Shown piece after piece: positions 46,150-55,515 of a stretch of 64,000 nt of DNA. The notes under the pieces are model-generated. The model did no database searches and was not told where the DNA came from. It saw nothing but the letters and a program-made list of their open reading frames with translations. The translations under genes were made by a program, and so were the position numbers. How positions within the stretch are numbered: the stretch's first letter is position 1; each line of letters begins with the position of its first letter. The stretch is from Candidatus Methylospira mobilis (lineage in GTDB: Bacteria > Pseudomonadota > Gammaproteobacteria > Methylococcales > Methylococcaceae). The stretch is taken from the NCBI RefSeq assembly GCF_009498235.1, contig NZ_CP044205.1, positions 4,403,389 to 4,467,388 on the forward strand, in the 5' to 3' direction.

Positions 46150-46650
46150 TCATCGATTCCAAGAAGCGTTGCCGCCGTTAGCTCCGGTAGCGCTGCCTGA
46201 ACCATCGCCAGCGGATACCGTGCTGCCGTTAGCCGAAGTCGCAGTACCACCCGACCCCGCATTCCAGGATGCACTGCCGCCTCTGGCGCCGGAGGCGCTT
46301 CCTGAGCCATCGCCTCCGGATACCGTGCTGCCGTTGGCCGAAGTCGCAGTACCGCCGGAACCCTTGCTCCAGGAGGCGCTGCCGCCTCGGGCGCCGCTGG
46401 CGTTTCCTGAGCCATCGCCTCCGGATACCGTGCTGCCGTTGGCTGAAGTCGCAGTGCCACCGGAGCCCCTGTTCCAGGAGGCGCTGCCGCCAAAACGGCC
46501 GGACGCGCTGCCGGAACCATTTTCGCTGGAAACGCTGCCGCGATATCCGGAAGCAGACCGCTCTCGCGCTTGAGCCGATGCGGAAAGAATTGCCGCGAAA
46601 AGAGTTACAACCAGAATAACAATATTATGATATTTCATTTTTTGGCACAT
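46150..46650 (-). CDS. Secreted Ser/Gly/Asn-rich protein of 35-residue tandem repeats
   Basis: 166 residues from the ATG at 46650 (MCQKMKYHNIVILVVTLFAA), with a GAGGG site; a start at 46638 (MKYHN) is also possible. A signal peptide ends near ILSASAQA. The rest is about three and a half copies of a 35-residue unit: GGSASWNRGSGGTATSANGS, then TVSGGDGSGSASGA and a final partial copy ending NASWNR. Each unit corresponds to 105 bp. Similar low-complexity secreted proteins form extracellular fibres or beta-rich coats, but nothing here proves it. A cobalamin riboswitch lies about 260 bp upstream on the same strand. Confidence 0.75.
   Translation of the reverse strand: MCQKMKYHNIVILVVTLFAAILSASAQARERSASGYRGSVSSENGSGSASGRFGGSASWNRGSGGTATSANGSTVSGGDGSGNASGARGGSASWSKGSGGTATSANGSTVSGGDGSGSASGARGGSASWNAGSGGTATSANGSTVSAGDGSGSATGANGGNASWNR
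46170..46530. repeat. 105-bp tandem repeats encoding the 35-residue units
   Basis: The reading frame repeats with 105-bp period (for example the SGGTATSANGSTVSGGDGSG block three times). The copies differ slightly, so they are not a recent single amplification. Confidence 0.8.
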
Positions 46651-46914
46651 AATCATACCCTCAGATGATGAACTTACTAGGTCCGCCCTTTCGCATACCG
46701 TCAAGATCATAGCTGTTTTCACCAAACCGAGTGATGCATACGCAGTCCGTAATGCAACAGGCTAAATGCATCCTGTCCTACACAGCGGGTTCGACAACAT
46801 CAGCACTCGCCTCAGCGTAGGATGATCTGGAAAATATACCGAATACGAGCGTTATAACGATTATCGATACTATCAGAGCAATATTACAAATTGCTATTCC
46901 GCGCAGCCGATGAA

Positions 46915-47090
46915 GAGGGGCAAGTCTGGCGAGAACGTCGGCCAGCGGCTTGCTGCGTGCCTCGGCTAGCAGAGCGCCTACTCACTTACCGTTGCGGGGG
47001 CCGCGCCGGACTGGATCGAAATCGCACCGGCTTCCCGTTCAACCTGTTGCGTAGGATTACAACAGGCACCTGAATCAGGCCGAATATTCT
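46915..47090 (-). ncRNA. Cobalamin riboswitch
   Basis: Read on the minus strand, AGGTGCCTGT (about 47074-47081), GGGAAGCCGGTG (47025-47036), TCCGGCGCGG and the highly conserved GCCCCCGCAACGGTAAG (46985-47001) form the diagnostic core of the B12-binding aptamer, with a further stem-loop near GCCGCTGGCCGAC. This is adenosylcobalamin-sensing RNA. The next gene downstream is the secreted repeat protein at 46150-46650. It may control that gene, or be an orphan left when its original gene was lost to transposition. Confidence 0.85.
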
Positions 47091-47262
47091 ACAACAAAGC
47101 TACCAAAAACCGACATAACGCCGAAGATCTAAATCATCTGTGCTTGCCCGCTGCGCATCGTCCGTGACGACCTTCAAATCTTCAACAAACGGCCTTTTAT
47201 TAACCATACGTCACGCCCGACCAACGCTAGGGCAACCGCCAGATTAACCGCTAGTGTAACTA

Positions 47263-48074
47263 GGTTCTGTTGACGTATCAACGCAATCAAATGAGAGCTG
47301 AGACGAAGTGAAGGAAGGCCATGTAGTTGCGAGCCGTTTTTTCAAAACGCGAAAATATTCGCCGCTAATGTTTGATTTTGTTGAAGAAGCATTCAATCAG
47401 ACGGCGTTCCTTGTAAATAAGCCAATCGCATTCGCGCACCTTGTTCCGATTGCAGCGCCGGAGGAATGGCGGCTTTCATATCCCTTGCTACGATAGCCTG
47501 GAGCAGCGCATCGCTGTCATGGCCTTTGTCGCCGACAAACGCACGCGCACCCGCCGGCGTCAGCGCCGGCAAGGTTTCGGCCGGCCCTCCGGTCAGCACG
47601 AATTCAAGCGGATTCCCCAAGGCATCCGTGATGGCGTGAATCCTGGTAGTAAAGCGCCCTTCGATCGTCCCAAGGTTTCGTCCCCGGCGTTGCCGCCCGC
47701 CGCGCCACCGGCGCAGGGATGAGCCCGGTTGATGGTGGAGTCGATAAACACGCTTAGCAAATCAGGATGATGGATGCATCCGGCGAACAGCGACCGCCAG
47801 ACCCCATGCTCCAGCGGGAAAAACGCTTGAACACGGCGTTCCAGTTGCCATGCGCTTCCGGCAGCAAACGCCATTGCGATCCCGATCGAAGAATTTGCAG
47901 AACGGCGACCAGAAAGGCCCTGCTCTGTTCCCCGGACGTCGACCGGGCATGCCGATGTTTCATCAGTATGGGATAGATGACGCTCCAGTCTTCGGCGCTA
48001 ATGTCGAGCCGGTTAGAGCCATTTTCGAAATGGCTCCAGCTTCACTGGTGGCGCTTGCTCATGTCAACAGAACC
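47263..48074. mobile_element. IS5-family (IS427-like) element, transposase disabled by frameshifts
   Basis: Inverted repeats GGTTCTGTTGAC and GTCAACAGAACC bound 812 bp, flanked by TA on each side, matching the IS427 group (TA duplication). The minus-strand transposase is readable in pieces: RAFLVAVLQILRSGSQWRLL, then AHGNWNAVFKRFSRW (47754-47963), GVWRSLFAGCIHHPDLLSVF and IDSTINRAHPCAGGAAGGNA (47593-47874), then NPLEFVLTGGP...AFVGDKGHDSDALLQAIVA (47393-47620). IS427 elements use one programmed frameshift, but here there are several breaks. Its right end lies at the border of the next gene. Confidence 0.82.
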
Positions 48075-48105
48075 TAATATATTGATTGCAAAAATTTCTA
48101 AGCAT

Positions 48106-48825
48106 ATGTCAGTCGCTCTACTAATCATCGGAATCGCCATCATCTGCTTCGCCGCTGAGCGAGCGCTTCCCGGACGCGCGTTGCCAATTTCACAGGGTTG
48201 GTATTTTCGAGCATCTATCCTGAATCTTTGCCAATCAGGGGTCGTCATGCTCGCCGGAGTTTCGTGGAATATCTGGCTCCGTGAGCTCTCAATCCTTGAT
48301 ATTTCACAACGCTTGTCTGCGCCTGCTCAAGGGTTCCTGGCTTGGTTCATAGGCACGTTTGTTTTCTACTGGTGGCATCGCGCACGTCACGATTCAAAAT
48401 TCCTGTGGCGAAGCCTGCATCAAATCCATCACAGTGCGTCGCGTATCGAAATGCTGACTGCATTCTACAAGCACCCGATTGAGATGGCGTCAAACTCCAT
48501 TATCATCAGTTTCATGTTGTTCACAGTTCTTGGAGCCTCGCTTGAAGCGGCTGCCTGGTTCAATCTCTTTGCGGCAAGCGGAGAGCTTTTCTACCATTCA
48601 AACCTGAAAACACCGCATTGGGTAGGCTACGTCATGCAGCGCCCGGAACATCATTCAATTCATCACCAGTTCAATGTACATAAATTCAACTTTGGTGACA
48701 TCACCTGGTGGGATAGACTATTTGGAACATTCCAAGACACTGACAAGTTTGCGCCGCGTTGCGGCTTCAAAGAAGGTAGCGAGCAGAGCGTTGGTAAAAT
48801 GCTTCTGTTCAAAGACGTCTATTGA
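48106..48825 (+). CDS. Sterol-desaturase/fatty-acid-hydroxylase family protein
   Basis: 239 residues from the ATG at 48106 (MSVALLIIGIAIICFAAERA). The three His boxes of di-iron membrane hydroxylases are present: WWHRARHDSKF (HX3H), HQIHHSASR (HX2HH) and HHSIHHQF (HX2HH), with four hydrophobic segments. Substrates of this group include sterols, hopanoids and fatty acids; which applies is unknown. No ribosome binding site is visible, and the right end of the IS427-like element lies 32 bp upstream, so the original start and promoter may be missing. An in-frame start at 48061 would begin inside the IS. Confidence 0.78.
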   Translation: MSVALLIIGIAIICFAAERALPGRALPISQGWYFRASILNLCQSGVVMLAGVSWNIWLRELSILDISQRLSAPAQGFLAWFIGTFVFYWWHRARHDSKFLWRSLHQIHHSASRIEMLTAFYKHPIEMASNSIIISFMLFTVLGASLEAAAWFNLFAASGELFYHSNLKTPHWVGYVMQRPEHHSIHHQFNVHKFNFGDITWWDRLFGTFQDTDKFAPRCGFKEGSEQSVGKMLLFKDVY

Positions 48826-49067
48826 GGCCCAACCGGGTAGCCAGGAGCATCCCGGCACGGGGGTCCGCAGGCGCAGGCGTTTCCGCCGCTTTCGCGGCGG
48901 TCCTCAGTCCGGCGGCATGACGACCTCAACGACATCAGGATTCGATGGCTTACGTAGTATTTAAAGCCTCGCATATAAAACTTTCACTTAGCCCGCTTAC
49001 CCCCAAAGATTGGGTCCATAGCCGGACTATTGGGGATTAACCGATTGCTGATAAATCGGCTAATTCT

Positions 49068-50066
49068 TCATTTTGAGTATATCTGATCGAAAATACCGCC
49101 ATCGCTGAAATGTTTTTTCTGCGCGTTTGCCCAGTCGCCCGCTATCTGCTCGACGGTCGGCAATTTCAGCTCGGGAAATTCGCCGCGACTCTCCTGCAAA
49201 ATTGCAGCTACGCTGGGACGAAAATAATGTTTGGCGATCAGCCGCTGTCCTTCATCCGACCATAAATAATTCAGATAGGCCTCCGCCGCCTCGCGCGTGC
49301 CTTTTTTGTCGACTACCGTGTCGACCACCGCGACCGGGGCTTCGGCTTCGATACTTGCCGGCGGCGTTACGACGTCGAAGTCTTTTGAATTAAGCTTCCT
49401 GGCAATCAGATAGGCTTCATTTTCAAAGGTGAGCAATACGTCGCCGATTCCGCGTTCGACAAAAGTCGTGGTTGCCCCGCGGCCTCCTGTGTCCAGAACC
49501 GGAACGCGTTTGAACAATTTGCCGACGAACTCGCGAGCCTGTCCTTCAGAACCATACTTTGCCGTAGCGTAGCCCCATGCGCCTAGATAACTGTATCGGC
49601 CGTTGCCCGATGTTTTAGGGTTCGGAATGATGGGGCTGACGCCGGCTTTGATCAGGTCGTTCCAGTCCTTGATACCCAACGGGTTGCCCTTTCTGACCAG
49701 GAACACAATGGTTGAATGGTAGGGCGAGCTGTTGTCGGGAAAGCGCGTCCGCCATTTTTTGTCCACCAGACCTTTTTCCGCCAGAATGTCGATATCGGTC
49801 TGCTGGTTCATGGTTACCACATCGGCATTCAAGCCGTCGATCACCGCGCGCGCCTGCTTGGACGATCCGCCGTGAGATTGGTTAATGCTGACGGATTTAC
49901 CGGTCTTGCCTTGCCAAAACCTAATGAACAGTGTGTTATATTCATTGTAAAACTCGCGGGTTACGTCGTAGGAGGCATTCAATAAAACGTCATCATCCGC
50001 CATTGCCGGGAAGACGGGCAGTATCAGCGGAGAGAGTAGGAGGATAACGATTTTTCTTATCAACAT
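49068..50066 (-). CDS. Sulfate ABC transporter substrate-binding protein
   Basis: 332 residues from the ATG at 50066 (MLIRKIVILLLSPLILPVFP) with a signal peptide ending near PAMA-DDD. SVSINQSHGGSSKQARAVID and LNADVVTMNQQTDIDILAEK, then NPKTSGNGRYSYLGAWGYA are the CysP/Sbp ligand-binding signatures. It delivers sulfate or thiosulfate to a CysTWA permease. No permease genes are adjacent, so it is a stand-alone copy. Confidence 0.94.
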   Translation of the reverse strand: MLIRKIVILLLSPLILPVFPAMADDDVLLNASYDVTREFYNEYNTLFIRFWQGKTGKSVSINQSHGGSSKQARAVIDGLNADVVTMNQQTDIDILAEKGLVDKKWRTRFPDNSSPYHSTIVFLVRKGNPLGIKDWNDLIKAGVSPIIPNPKTSGNGRYSYLGAWGYATAKYGSEGQAREFVGKLFKRVPVLDTGGRGATTTFVERGIGDVLLTFENEAYLIARKLNSKDFDVVTPPASIEAEAPVAVVDTVVDKKGTREAAEAYLNYLWSDEGQRLIAKHYFRPSVAAILQESRGEFPELKLPTVEQIAGDWANAQKKHFSDGGIFDQIYSK

Positions 50067-50502
50067 GGTTGAACCCCGGTTTTTGAAGAAAAGAAGGCCG
50101 GTAAGATGCCGTGCTTGCCTGACACAATTATTCAGTGCGTGTTTGAAAATACCATATGGCGCAGCTAAAGTTATAGACGAAAAAAGCGCCATTCCGACAC
50201 GGTTTGGAATAACGCACCGTTATTAGCCGTGCTTTCCCTGCGCAGGGGCTGCCGGTCGCGGTTTTTTTCCTGTCCAGGGTAGTTCCCATGTCTTATTCGG
50301 CAATAAGCTGTTCGGGCCGAGCATGTTCGGCTTCACTTACGCGGATACCAGCCCTTTCGTCTACCCCAAGATCGGCTATGTTTGCAAAGCGGTATTTCTC
50401 GAAATGGCTCTGGCGCGTCAAATGCGGGTATTACGGCGCCGTATCGACAACGGGCTGCGTCTGCATTTGGCCAAATGCGGAAAGTTTGCCGGCGAACGCC
50501 CC
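50067..50502. other. Intergenic region between the sulfate-binding gene and the kinase relic
   Basis: Holds the leader and promoter of the minus-strand sulfate-binding gene. No gene or RNA was recognised; open plus-strand frames from about 50290 onward have no conserved text apart from the kinase relic. Confidence 0.4.
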
Positions 50503-50657
50503 GGACATGCCTTGGGCTTGTATATCGCACATGGGCTGTGCGAGCAATCAGGCCATCGGCTGACGATAAGCGGCGCGGCAGTACGTTCACTGTTTGGATT
50601 CCGTTACAGCAGAGCAAAACGGATGAATTTCGAAAACCGATAGTCATATCAGAGTAG
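50503..50657 (+). pseudogene. Relic of a sensor histidine kinase C-terminus
   Basis: The G2 box GHALGLYIAHGLCEQSGHRL reads in one frame and RGSTFTVWIPLQQSK, the usual end of HATPase domains, in another, with a small indel near 50580. Upstream in the same frame nothing kinase-like is preserved. A dead fragment. Confidence 0.65.
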
Positions 50658-50763
50658 AATCCTTCGTTCGCTTGCGGGCGGATCAGTTTTCGCTATCCGC
50701 ACGCGAGCAATTTTTTGCACATTGCCTCTCATCAATGCATAGCCATGAAATGAGAGCCATTTT

Positions 50764-52005
50764 ATGAGAGTAGCGATGAAAAACAACAGGCTGACTGTCG
50801 CCATTTTGATCGCCATGCTGCTGGGTATCGGCTGCGGCGAGTTTGTGCATCGCACGATACCTTCCGCCGCTGCAATTGAAGCATTTGCCGGTTATGTTTC
50901 CATCCTCAGCGATATCTTCATGCGCCTGATCAAGATGATAATTGCGCCTTTGGTATTCTCGACGCTGGTGGTCGGAGTCGCAAAGCTGGGCGATGTGGCG
51001 GCCATCGGCCGCCTGGGCGTCAAAACCTTGTTTTACTTCCTCAGCGCAAGCCTGGTGTCGCTGACGCTGGGCCTGATTCTGGTCAATCTGTTGCAGCCTG
51101 GTATGCATCTGCACTTGCCCATACCCGCGGAAAACGGCAGCTCCGGCGTTTCTGCTAGCCGTTTCGATCTCAAGTCTTTCCTCCATCACGTCATTCCGCA
51201 AAATCTGGTGGAAGCGATGGGAAACAACGAAATTCTGCAAATCGTCGTGTTTTCGCTGTTTTTCGGCATCGCGGCCACGGCGATCGGAAAGCAGGGCAAG
51301 CCGGTCGTCAATGTGCTGGACGCCCTGGGCCATGTCATGCTGCGCATAACCTCCTACGTGATGCTGTTTGCGCCACCGGCGGTTTTCGGCGCCACCGCCG
51401 GCATTATTGCGCAGAAGGGTCTCGGTGTATTGGCGACCTACGGCCTGTTGATCGGCGAATTTTATCTGGGACTCGCGCTGCTGTGGGGAGTATTGGCGCT
51501 GGTAGGATTTTTATTTGTCGGCGCACGGGTAAAAAACCTGCTGTCATGTCTGCGTGAGCCGATGCTGCTGGCTTTCAGCACTTCCAGCAGTGAATCGGCG
51601 TTTCCGAAAACCTTGCAGGAACTTGAAAATTTCGGCTGTCCAAACCGGGTCGCCAGCTTCGTATTGCCCTTGGGCTATTCGTTCAACCTGGACGGCTCGA
51701 TGATGTATATGAGCTTTGCGACGCTGTTCATAGCGCAGGCTTATGGCATCGCGCTTTCATGGCAGCAGCAGATCATCCTGCTGCTCACCTTGATGCTGAC
51801 CAGCAAAGGCATCGCAGGCGTGCCGCGCGCTTCGCTGGTTATCATAGCCGGCGCGCTGGCGATGCACGGCATTCCCGAAGCGGGATTGCTGCTGTTGCTG
51901 CCTATCGACCATTTTCTGGATATGGGACGTTCGGCAACCAACATACTGGGTAATGCGCTGGCTACGGCAGTGATGTCGAAATGGGAAAAACAGTTGCGGG
52001 ATTGA
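50764..52005 (+). CDS. Dicarboxylate/amino acid:cation symporter (DAACS family)
   Basis: 413 residues; alternative start at 50776. About eight to ten membrane segments, with the family motifs FSTSSSESAFPKTLQE (serine-rich loop), FNLDGSMMYMSFATLF and KGIAGVPRASLVIIAGALA. Members (GltP, DctA) import glutamate, aspartate or C4-dicarboxylates with H+ or Na+. The substrate is uncertain. Confidence 0.93.
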   Translation: MRVAMKNNRLTVAILIAMLLGIGCGEFVHRTIPSAAAIEAFAGYVSILSDIFMRLIKMIIAPLVFSTLVVGVAKLGDVAAIGRLGVKTLFYFLSASLVSLTLGLILVNLLQPGMHLHLPIPAENGSSGVSASRFDLKSFLHHVIPQNLVEAMGNNEILQIVVFSLFFGIAATAIGKQGKPVVNVLDALGHVMLRITSYVMLFAPPAVFGATAGIIAQKGLGVLATYGLLIGEFYLGLALLWGVLALVGFLFVGARVKNLLSCLREPMLLAFSTSSSESAFPKTLQELENFGCPNRVASFVLPLGYSFNLDGSMMYMSFATLFIAQAYGIALSWQQQIILLLTLMLTSKGIAGVPRASLVIIAGALAMHGIPEAGLLLLLPIDHFLDMGRSATNILGNALATAVMSKWEKQLRD

Positions 52006-52072
52006 TTGCGGGCTGCCCCGCGTCCCGGCTACGCATGAACTCTCATTTCCACCTTGCTTGAGGGTACTATTG

Positions 52073-52097
52073 AGCGCCCGCAACGCCGGGCTTTTCT
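52073..52097 (+). terminator. Rho-independent terminator of the symporter gene
   Basis: GCCCG and CGGGC form a stem around CAACGC (52076-52092), followed by a T-rich run. Confidence 0.65.
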
Positions 52098-52130
52098 TCA
52101 GTGCATCGGGCGTGTCGTCCTCATGACCCC

Positions 52131-52277
52131 TCATCCGCGCACCTCGCCAACGCGCTTCAGATACTCCTCGTATTCAAGCGCCTTGGATTTCCGAGCGGTG
52201 ATGGTTTCGTCCAGCAAGGCCGAGACGCGCTCGAAACAGGCCGGGTCGTTCAGGTGGCCGGTCAGTACAACGTTTGC
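52131..52277 (-). pseudogene. C-terminal relic of a type I restriction enzyme HsdR subunit
   Basis: The minus-strand frame ending at 52131 reads ANVVLTGHLNDPACFERVSA, then LLDETITARKSKALEYEEYL, then KRVGEVRG, which is the C-terminal region of HsdR. The rest of hsdR and the other subunits are absent. No start or domain precedes it. It is a fossil of a restriction system. Confidence 0.6.
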
Positions 52278-52471
52278 AGCGCCTGCACTGTCCATCTATG
52301 TTGCGCATGCTCGACGGTAACGCATTTCGCCCTATCACCGAGCGCAGCCGATGACTCGGCTGCGTACCCAGCTTTCGGTCCGGCGTAACAACACGGTTGG
52401 CGATTAACCGGTTCACATCCAACCCCGGAAGCACTCCGGGTATCAAGGCTTACGGGCAAGACTGAACTTTC

Positions 52472-53092
52472 CTACCCCGCATATTTCACACTGCAGCCAT
52501 AAGGCTTGGTGCTGGATTTTGCTATCGGCTTGCCGGAGGCCAGATCCTTCAAGGCCGCGCTGATATAGTTTTCCGCCCTGGCGACGTCGGCTTTATCGGT
52601 CGAAGCAATGCTGTCTATGCCGCCTTTATAAACCAGCACGCCTTGCGGATTGATGATGAAAAACTGCGGGGTATTGGTAGCGCCATAGAGCTTGCCGATG
52701 GCGCCCGTGGAGTCGAGCACGGTATTGGCCGGCGTAGCGCCGCGTTCGATGTTGGCTTTTCTGGCCGTTTCGCCATCGACATAGCCTTGCTTACCCGGAG
52801 CGGAAGAAATAACCTGCAGCCAGACCACGCCTTGCGCGGCAGCCTGTTTTTGCAGGCCTTGAATATTGCCGCTTTCGTAATGCTTTTTCACGAACGGGCA
52901 TTCGTGATTGGTCCATTCCAGTATCACGGTCTTGCCTCGCAAGTCGGCCAGAGTAACAGTGCCGCCGTCGGCTGCCGCGCCGGAAAACAACGGCGCCGGC
53001 TTGCTGACGGCAGGCTCAGCATTAGCAACGGAAAATGCGAAAACAAAAAAGAAAACGGCTAAGAACAATAGGGGAAAACGATGCATTAACAT
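52472..53092 (-). CDS. Secreted thioredoxin-fold redoxin
   Basis: 206 residues. A signal peptide (about 1-26, ending SVANA) is followed by an AhpC/TSA-type domain: APLFSGAAADGGTVTLADLR, ILEWTNHECPFVKKHYESG with a single Cys, and the later NTPQFFIINPQGVLVYKGG. It is probably a periplasmic redox protein that works with the DsbD-like reductase encoded by the gene upstream in the same operon (99 bp gap). Confidence 0.88.
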   Translation of the reverse strand: MLMHRFPLLFLAVFFFVFAFSVANAEPAVSKPAPLFSGAAADGGTVTLADLRGKTVILEWTNHECPFVKKHYESGNIQGLQKQAAAQGVVWLQVISSAPGKQGYVDGETARKANIERGATPANTVLDSTGAIGKLYGATNTPQFFIINPQGVLVYKGGIDSIASTDKADVARAENYISAALKDLASGKPIAKSSTKPYGCSVKYAG

Positions 53093-53190
53093 GGCGGCTC
53101 CTTCATGGTAAGGTTTGGCGGTTGTTTGCGGGCTGAAGCCCGCTCCTGTGAGATATGCAGTAACCGGATTTTACTATATACCATCCGCTT

Positions 53191-55338
53191 TCACTGGGAA
53201 ACGGCCGATCCCGGACTTGCCGCAACCCTGATGGATTCGATCACGATTTCAGGCGTCAGGATTTGCGGCAGGACGACCGGATATGCCGATGTTCCGGCTG
53301 GATAATAGAGATAAAGCGGCACGCCGCCGCGCCCGAACTCGGCGAGCACCCCGGTAATTTCCTGATCGCGATTTGTCCAGTCGCCCTTTAGATAGGTAAT
53401 GCCGAAGGTCTCGAATGCATTTTTTACCGAAGTTTGACTCAGCGCCACCTGTTCATTGACCAGACAACTGATGCACCAGGCCGCGGTAAAATTAACGAAA
53501 ACCGGTTTTCCCTGCGCCCGCAATTGTTGCAGACGTCCCGTGCTATAGGTCTCCCATCGTTTGTCCTGTGTATTGGCGTTTTTCGCAGTAATAGCCGATA
53601 GCGGCGCCTGAATTCCGAAGTAGCCGCCGAGTACCGCCGCAACCAGGGCCAGAGCCACAAACCCCATGCATGGATACCTCACTTGGGTTCCATGGGTTTT
53701 GCTGATTTCATAAAGCCAGGCTGCGAAGGCGATTGCGATCATCCCGCCCAGTGCAACAGCCGCCGCGTTGACGCCTGCTTGCTGCGCCAGCACCCAAACC
53801 AGCCAAACTGCGGCCCCGTACATCGGAAACGCCAGAAACTGCTTCAGCCTGTCCATCCACACGCCGGGTTTGGGCAGGCAGCGCTGCAGGGACGGCCAAT
53901 AGCACAGCAACAAATAAGGCAGAGCCAAGCCCAACCCCAACCCGAGAAACACCGCCAGCAGTATCGCAGGCGGCTGGGTTAGCGCGAACCCAAGCGCAGC
54001 GCCCATGAAAGGCGCGGTACACGGCGTGGCGACGACGGTCGCCAGCACGCCGGTAAAAAAACTGCCCGTATAACCGGAACGTTGCGCAAGGCCGGAACCT
54101 ACGCCGGTAAACGCCCCCCCCAGGCTGAAAACGCCGGACAGACTGAGTCCCACAGCGAACATTAAATAGGCGACGGCCAGCACGAACAATGGCGACTGGA
54201 ATTGGAATCCCCAGCCGATCTGCGCACCGCCGGCCTTTAGCAAGATCAACAACCCGCCCAAAATCGCGAAACTCAGCAGTATCCCCAGTGTGTAAGCCAG
54301 CCCGTGCAGCCGGACCTCCGCTCGGGACTGCTGTGCATGCGTCAGTAAGGATAAGGCCTTGAATGAAAGTATCGGAAACACGCACGGCATCAGATTCAGG
54401 ATCACGCCGCCCGCCAACGCCAGCAACAGTGCGCTGGAAAGCGGCAAATCAGACTGAGCTGCGGAATGATCCGGCGGCACGGCGGCTGCTTCTAAAACAA
54501 CATCGACCCTATAGCCCCGCGTAGCCGCTCCTTCCCCGCTGTTTTCGGTAACGGCGAGGACACCGGCCAGCATGCCGCCCGATGCAAGCGGATCGTCGCC
54601 GGGTTTCAGTTGCAATTCGAGGACATCGCCGGATACTTTGCTGATTTGATCGGCGCCATGCGCGATTCGCCCCCACTGCTCAGGGTAAAACCAGATGTCT
54701 TTCAGGCCGGCCCATTGCGCCGCTTTGCCGCTGATCCGCAGGCTCAATCTGTCGCCGATTTTTTCAAGACGGAAAGACCAGGGGCTGGCCACCGGCAGGC
54801 CGGCGCGCGCCTGGGCTATCAGCGGGCTGCCTGTTCCGATAGCCGCGCCGGGGCCTACAACCGGAAGCGTTAACTGCAGTTCGACCTGTTGGGGTATGCA
54901 TTCTTCCTTGCAAACCAGCCAGTTCACCCTGGCTTTGACCGGAAACGCCGAACCAGCCACGCTGTCCCCGGGTATATTCAAAGTGGACAGCAGAGTTACT
55001 TCATTCTGATAACCGTAATTGACAACCGAGCCCATACTGATGCGGCTGGGCGTCGGCCACTGAATTTCACCGGCGGCCGAGCCGGGCGGTAAATCGTACT
55101 CTATCCGGGTGGCCAGTCCCGAATCGCCCGGATTGACCCAATAGGTGTGCCAATGCGGAATAATGCTCTGCCGCACGCCGATCAGAATTTCATCGCCGGG
55201 ATGCACCGCATCAGCGGAAGCGATCAGTTGCGCTTTTACCTGTCCGGTAGCGGCTTCGCTGGAAGCGGCAACCGCGTGCAGTCCGCTCGTCGACAGAATA
55301 AAAGCAACGATAAGGGGAAACAGGCGCGCGTTAAACAT
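53191..55338 (-). CDS. DsbD-family protein-disulfide reductase (ScsB-like)
   Basis: 715 residues. A signal peptide (1-24) precedes a periplasmic DsbD alpha-like region (to about 250) containing NWLVCKEECIPQQVELQLTL, then eight membrane helices with CVFPILSFKALSLLTHAQQ and VVATPCTAPFMGAALGFAL cysteines, then a C-terminal thioredoxin domain with AAWCISCLVNEQ. It transfers electrons from cytosolic thioredoxin to periplasmic partners. The neighbouring redoxin is a candidate partner. Confidence 0.92.
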   Translation of the reverse strand: MFNARLFPLIVAFILSTSGLHAVAASSEAATGQVKAQLIASADAVHPGDEILIGVRQSIIPHWHTYWVNPGDSGLATRIEYDLPPGSAAGEIQWPTPSRISMGSVVNYGYQNEVTLLSTLNIPGDSVAGSAFPVKARVNWLVCKEECIPQQVELQLTLPVVGPGAAIGTGSPLIAQARAGLPVASPWSFRLEKIGDRLSLRISGKAAQWAGLKDIWFYPEQWGRIAHGADQISKVSGDVLELQLKPGDDPLASGGMLAGVLAVTENSGEGAATRGYRVDVVLEAAAVPPDHSAAQSDLPLSSALLLALAGGVILNLMPCVFPILSFKALSLLTHAQQSRAEVRLHGLAYTLGILLSFAILGGLLILLKAGGAQIGWGFQFQSPLFVLAVAYLMFAVGLSLSGVFSLGGAFTGVGSGLAQRSGYTGSFFTGVLATVVATPCTAPFMGAALGFALTQPPAILLAVFLGLGLGLALPYLLLCYWPSLQRCLPKPGVWMDRLKQFLAFPMYGAAVWLVWVLAQQAGVNAAAVALGGMIAIAFAAWLYEISKTHGTQVRYPCMGFVALALVAAVLGGYFGIQAPLSAITAKNANTQDKRWETYSTGRLQQLRAQGKPVFVNFTAAWCISCLVNEQVALSQTSVKNAFETFGITYLKGDWTNRDQEITGVLAEFGRGGVPLYLYYPAGTSAYPVVLPQILTPEIVIESIRVAASPGSAVSQ

Positions 55339-55515
55339 ATTAAAATCTGGCGTTAGGGTTACATATGGCGGATAGTCTCTGAACCGTCCCTTGTTTTTGA
55401 TACTATCACGTTTATATTTATTGTTGTTTCGTTATTCCCGCTCCGGGCCGGCTCGCAAGGTGGAGCGGACTGAGCGCGAAACCAACGGGATACAAACCAT
55501 ACTGCGCCGGATTTA

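Noticed and set aside
46169..46573. Plus-strand ORF of Pro/Leu-rich repeats (PLAPEALPEPSPPDTVLPLA)
   Set aside because: It is the complement of the 105-bp repeats of the secreted protein; that strand has the signal peptide and a ribosome binding site.
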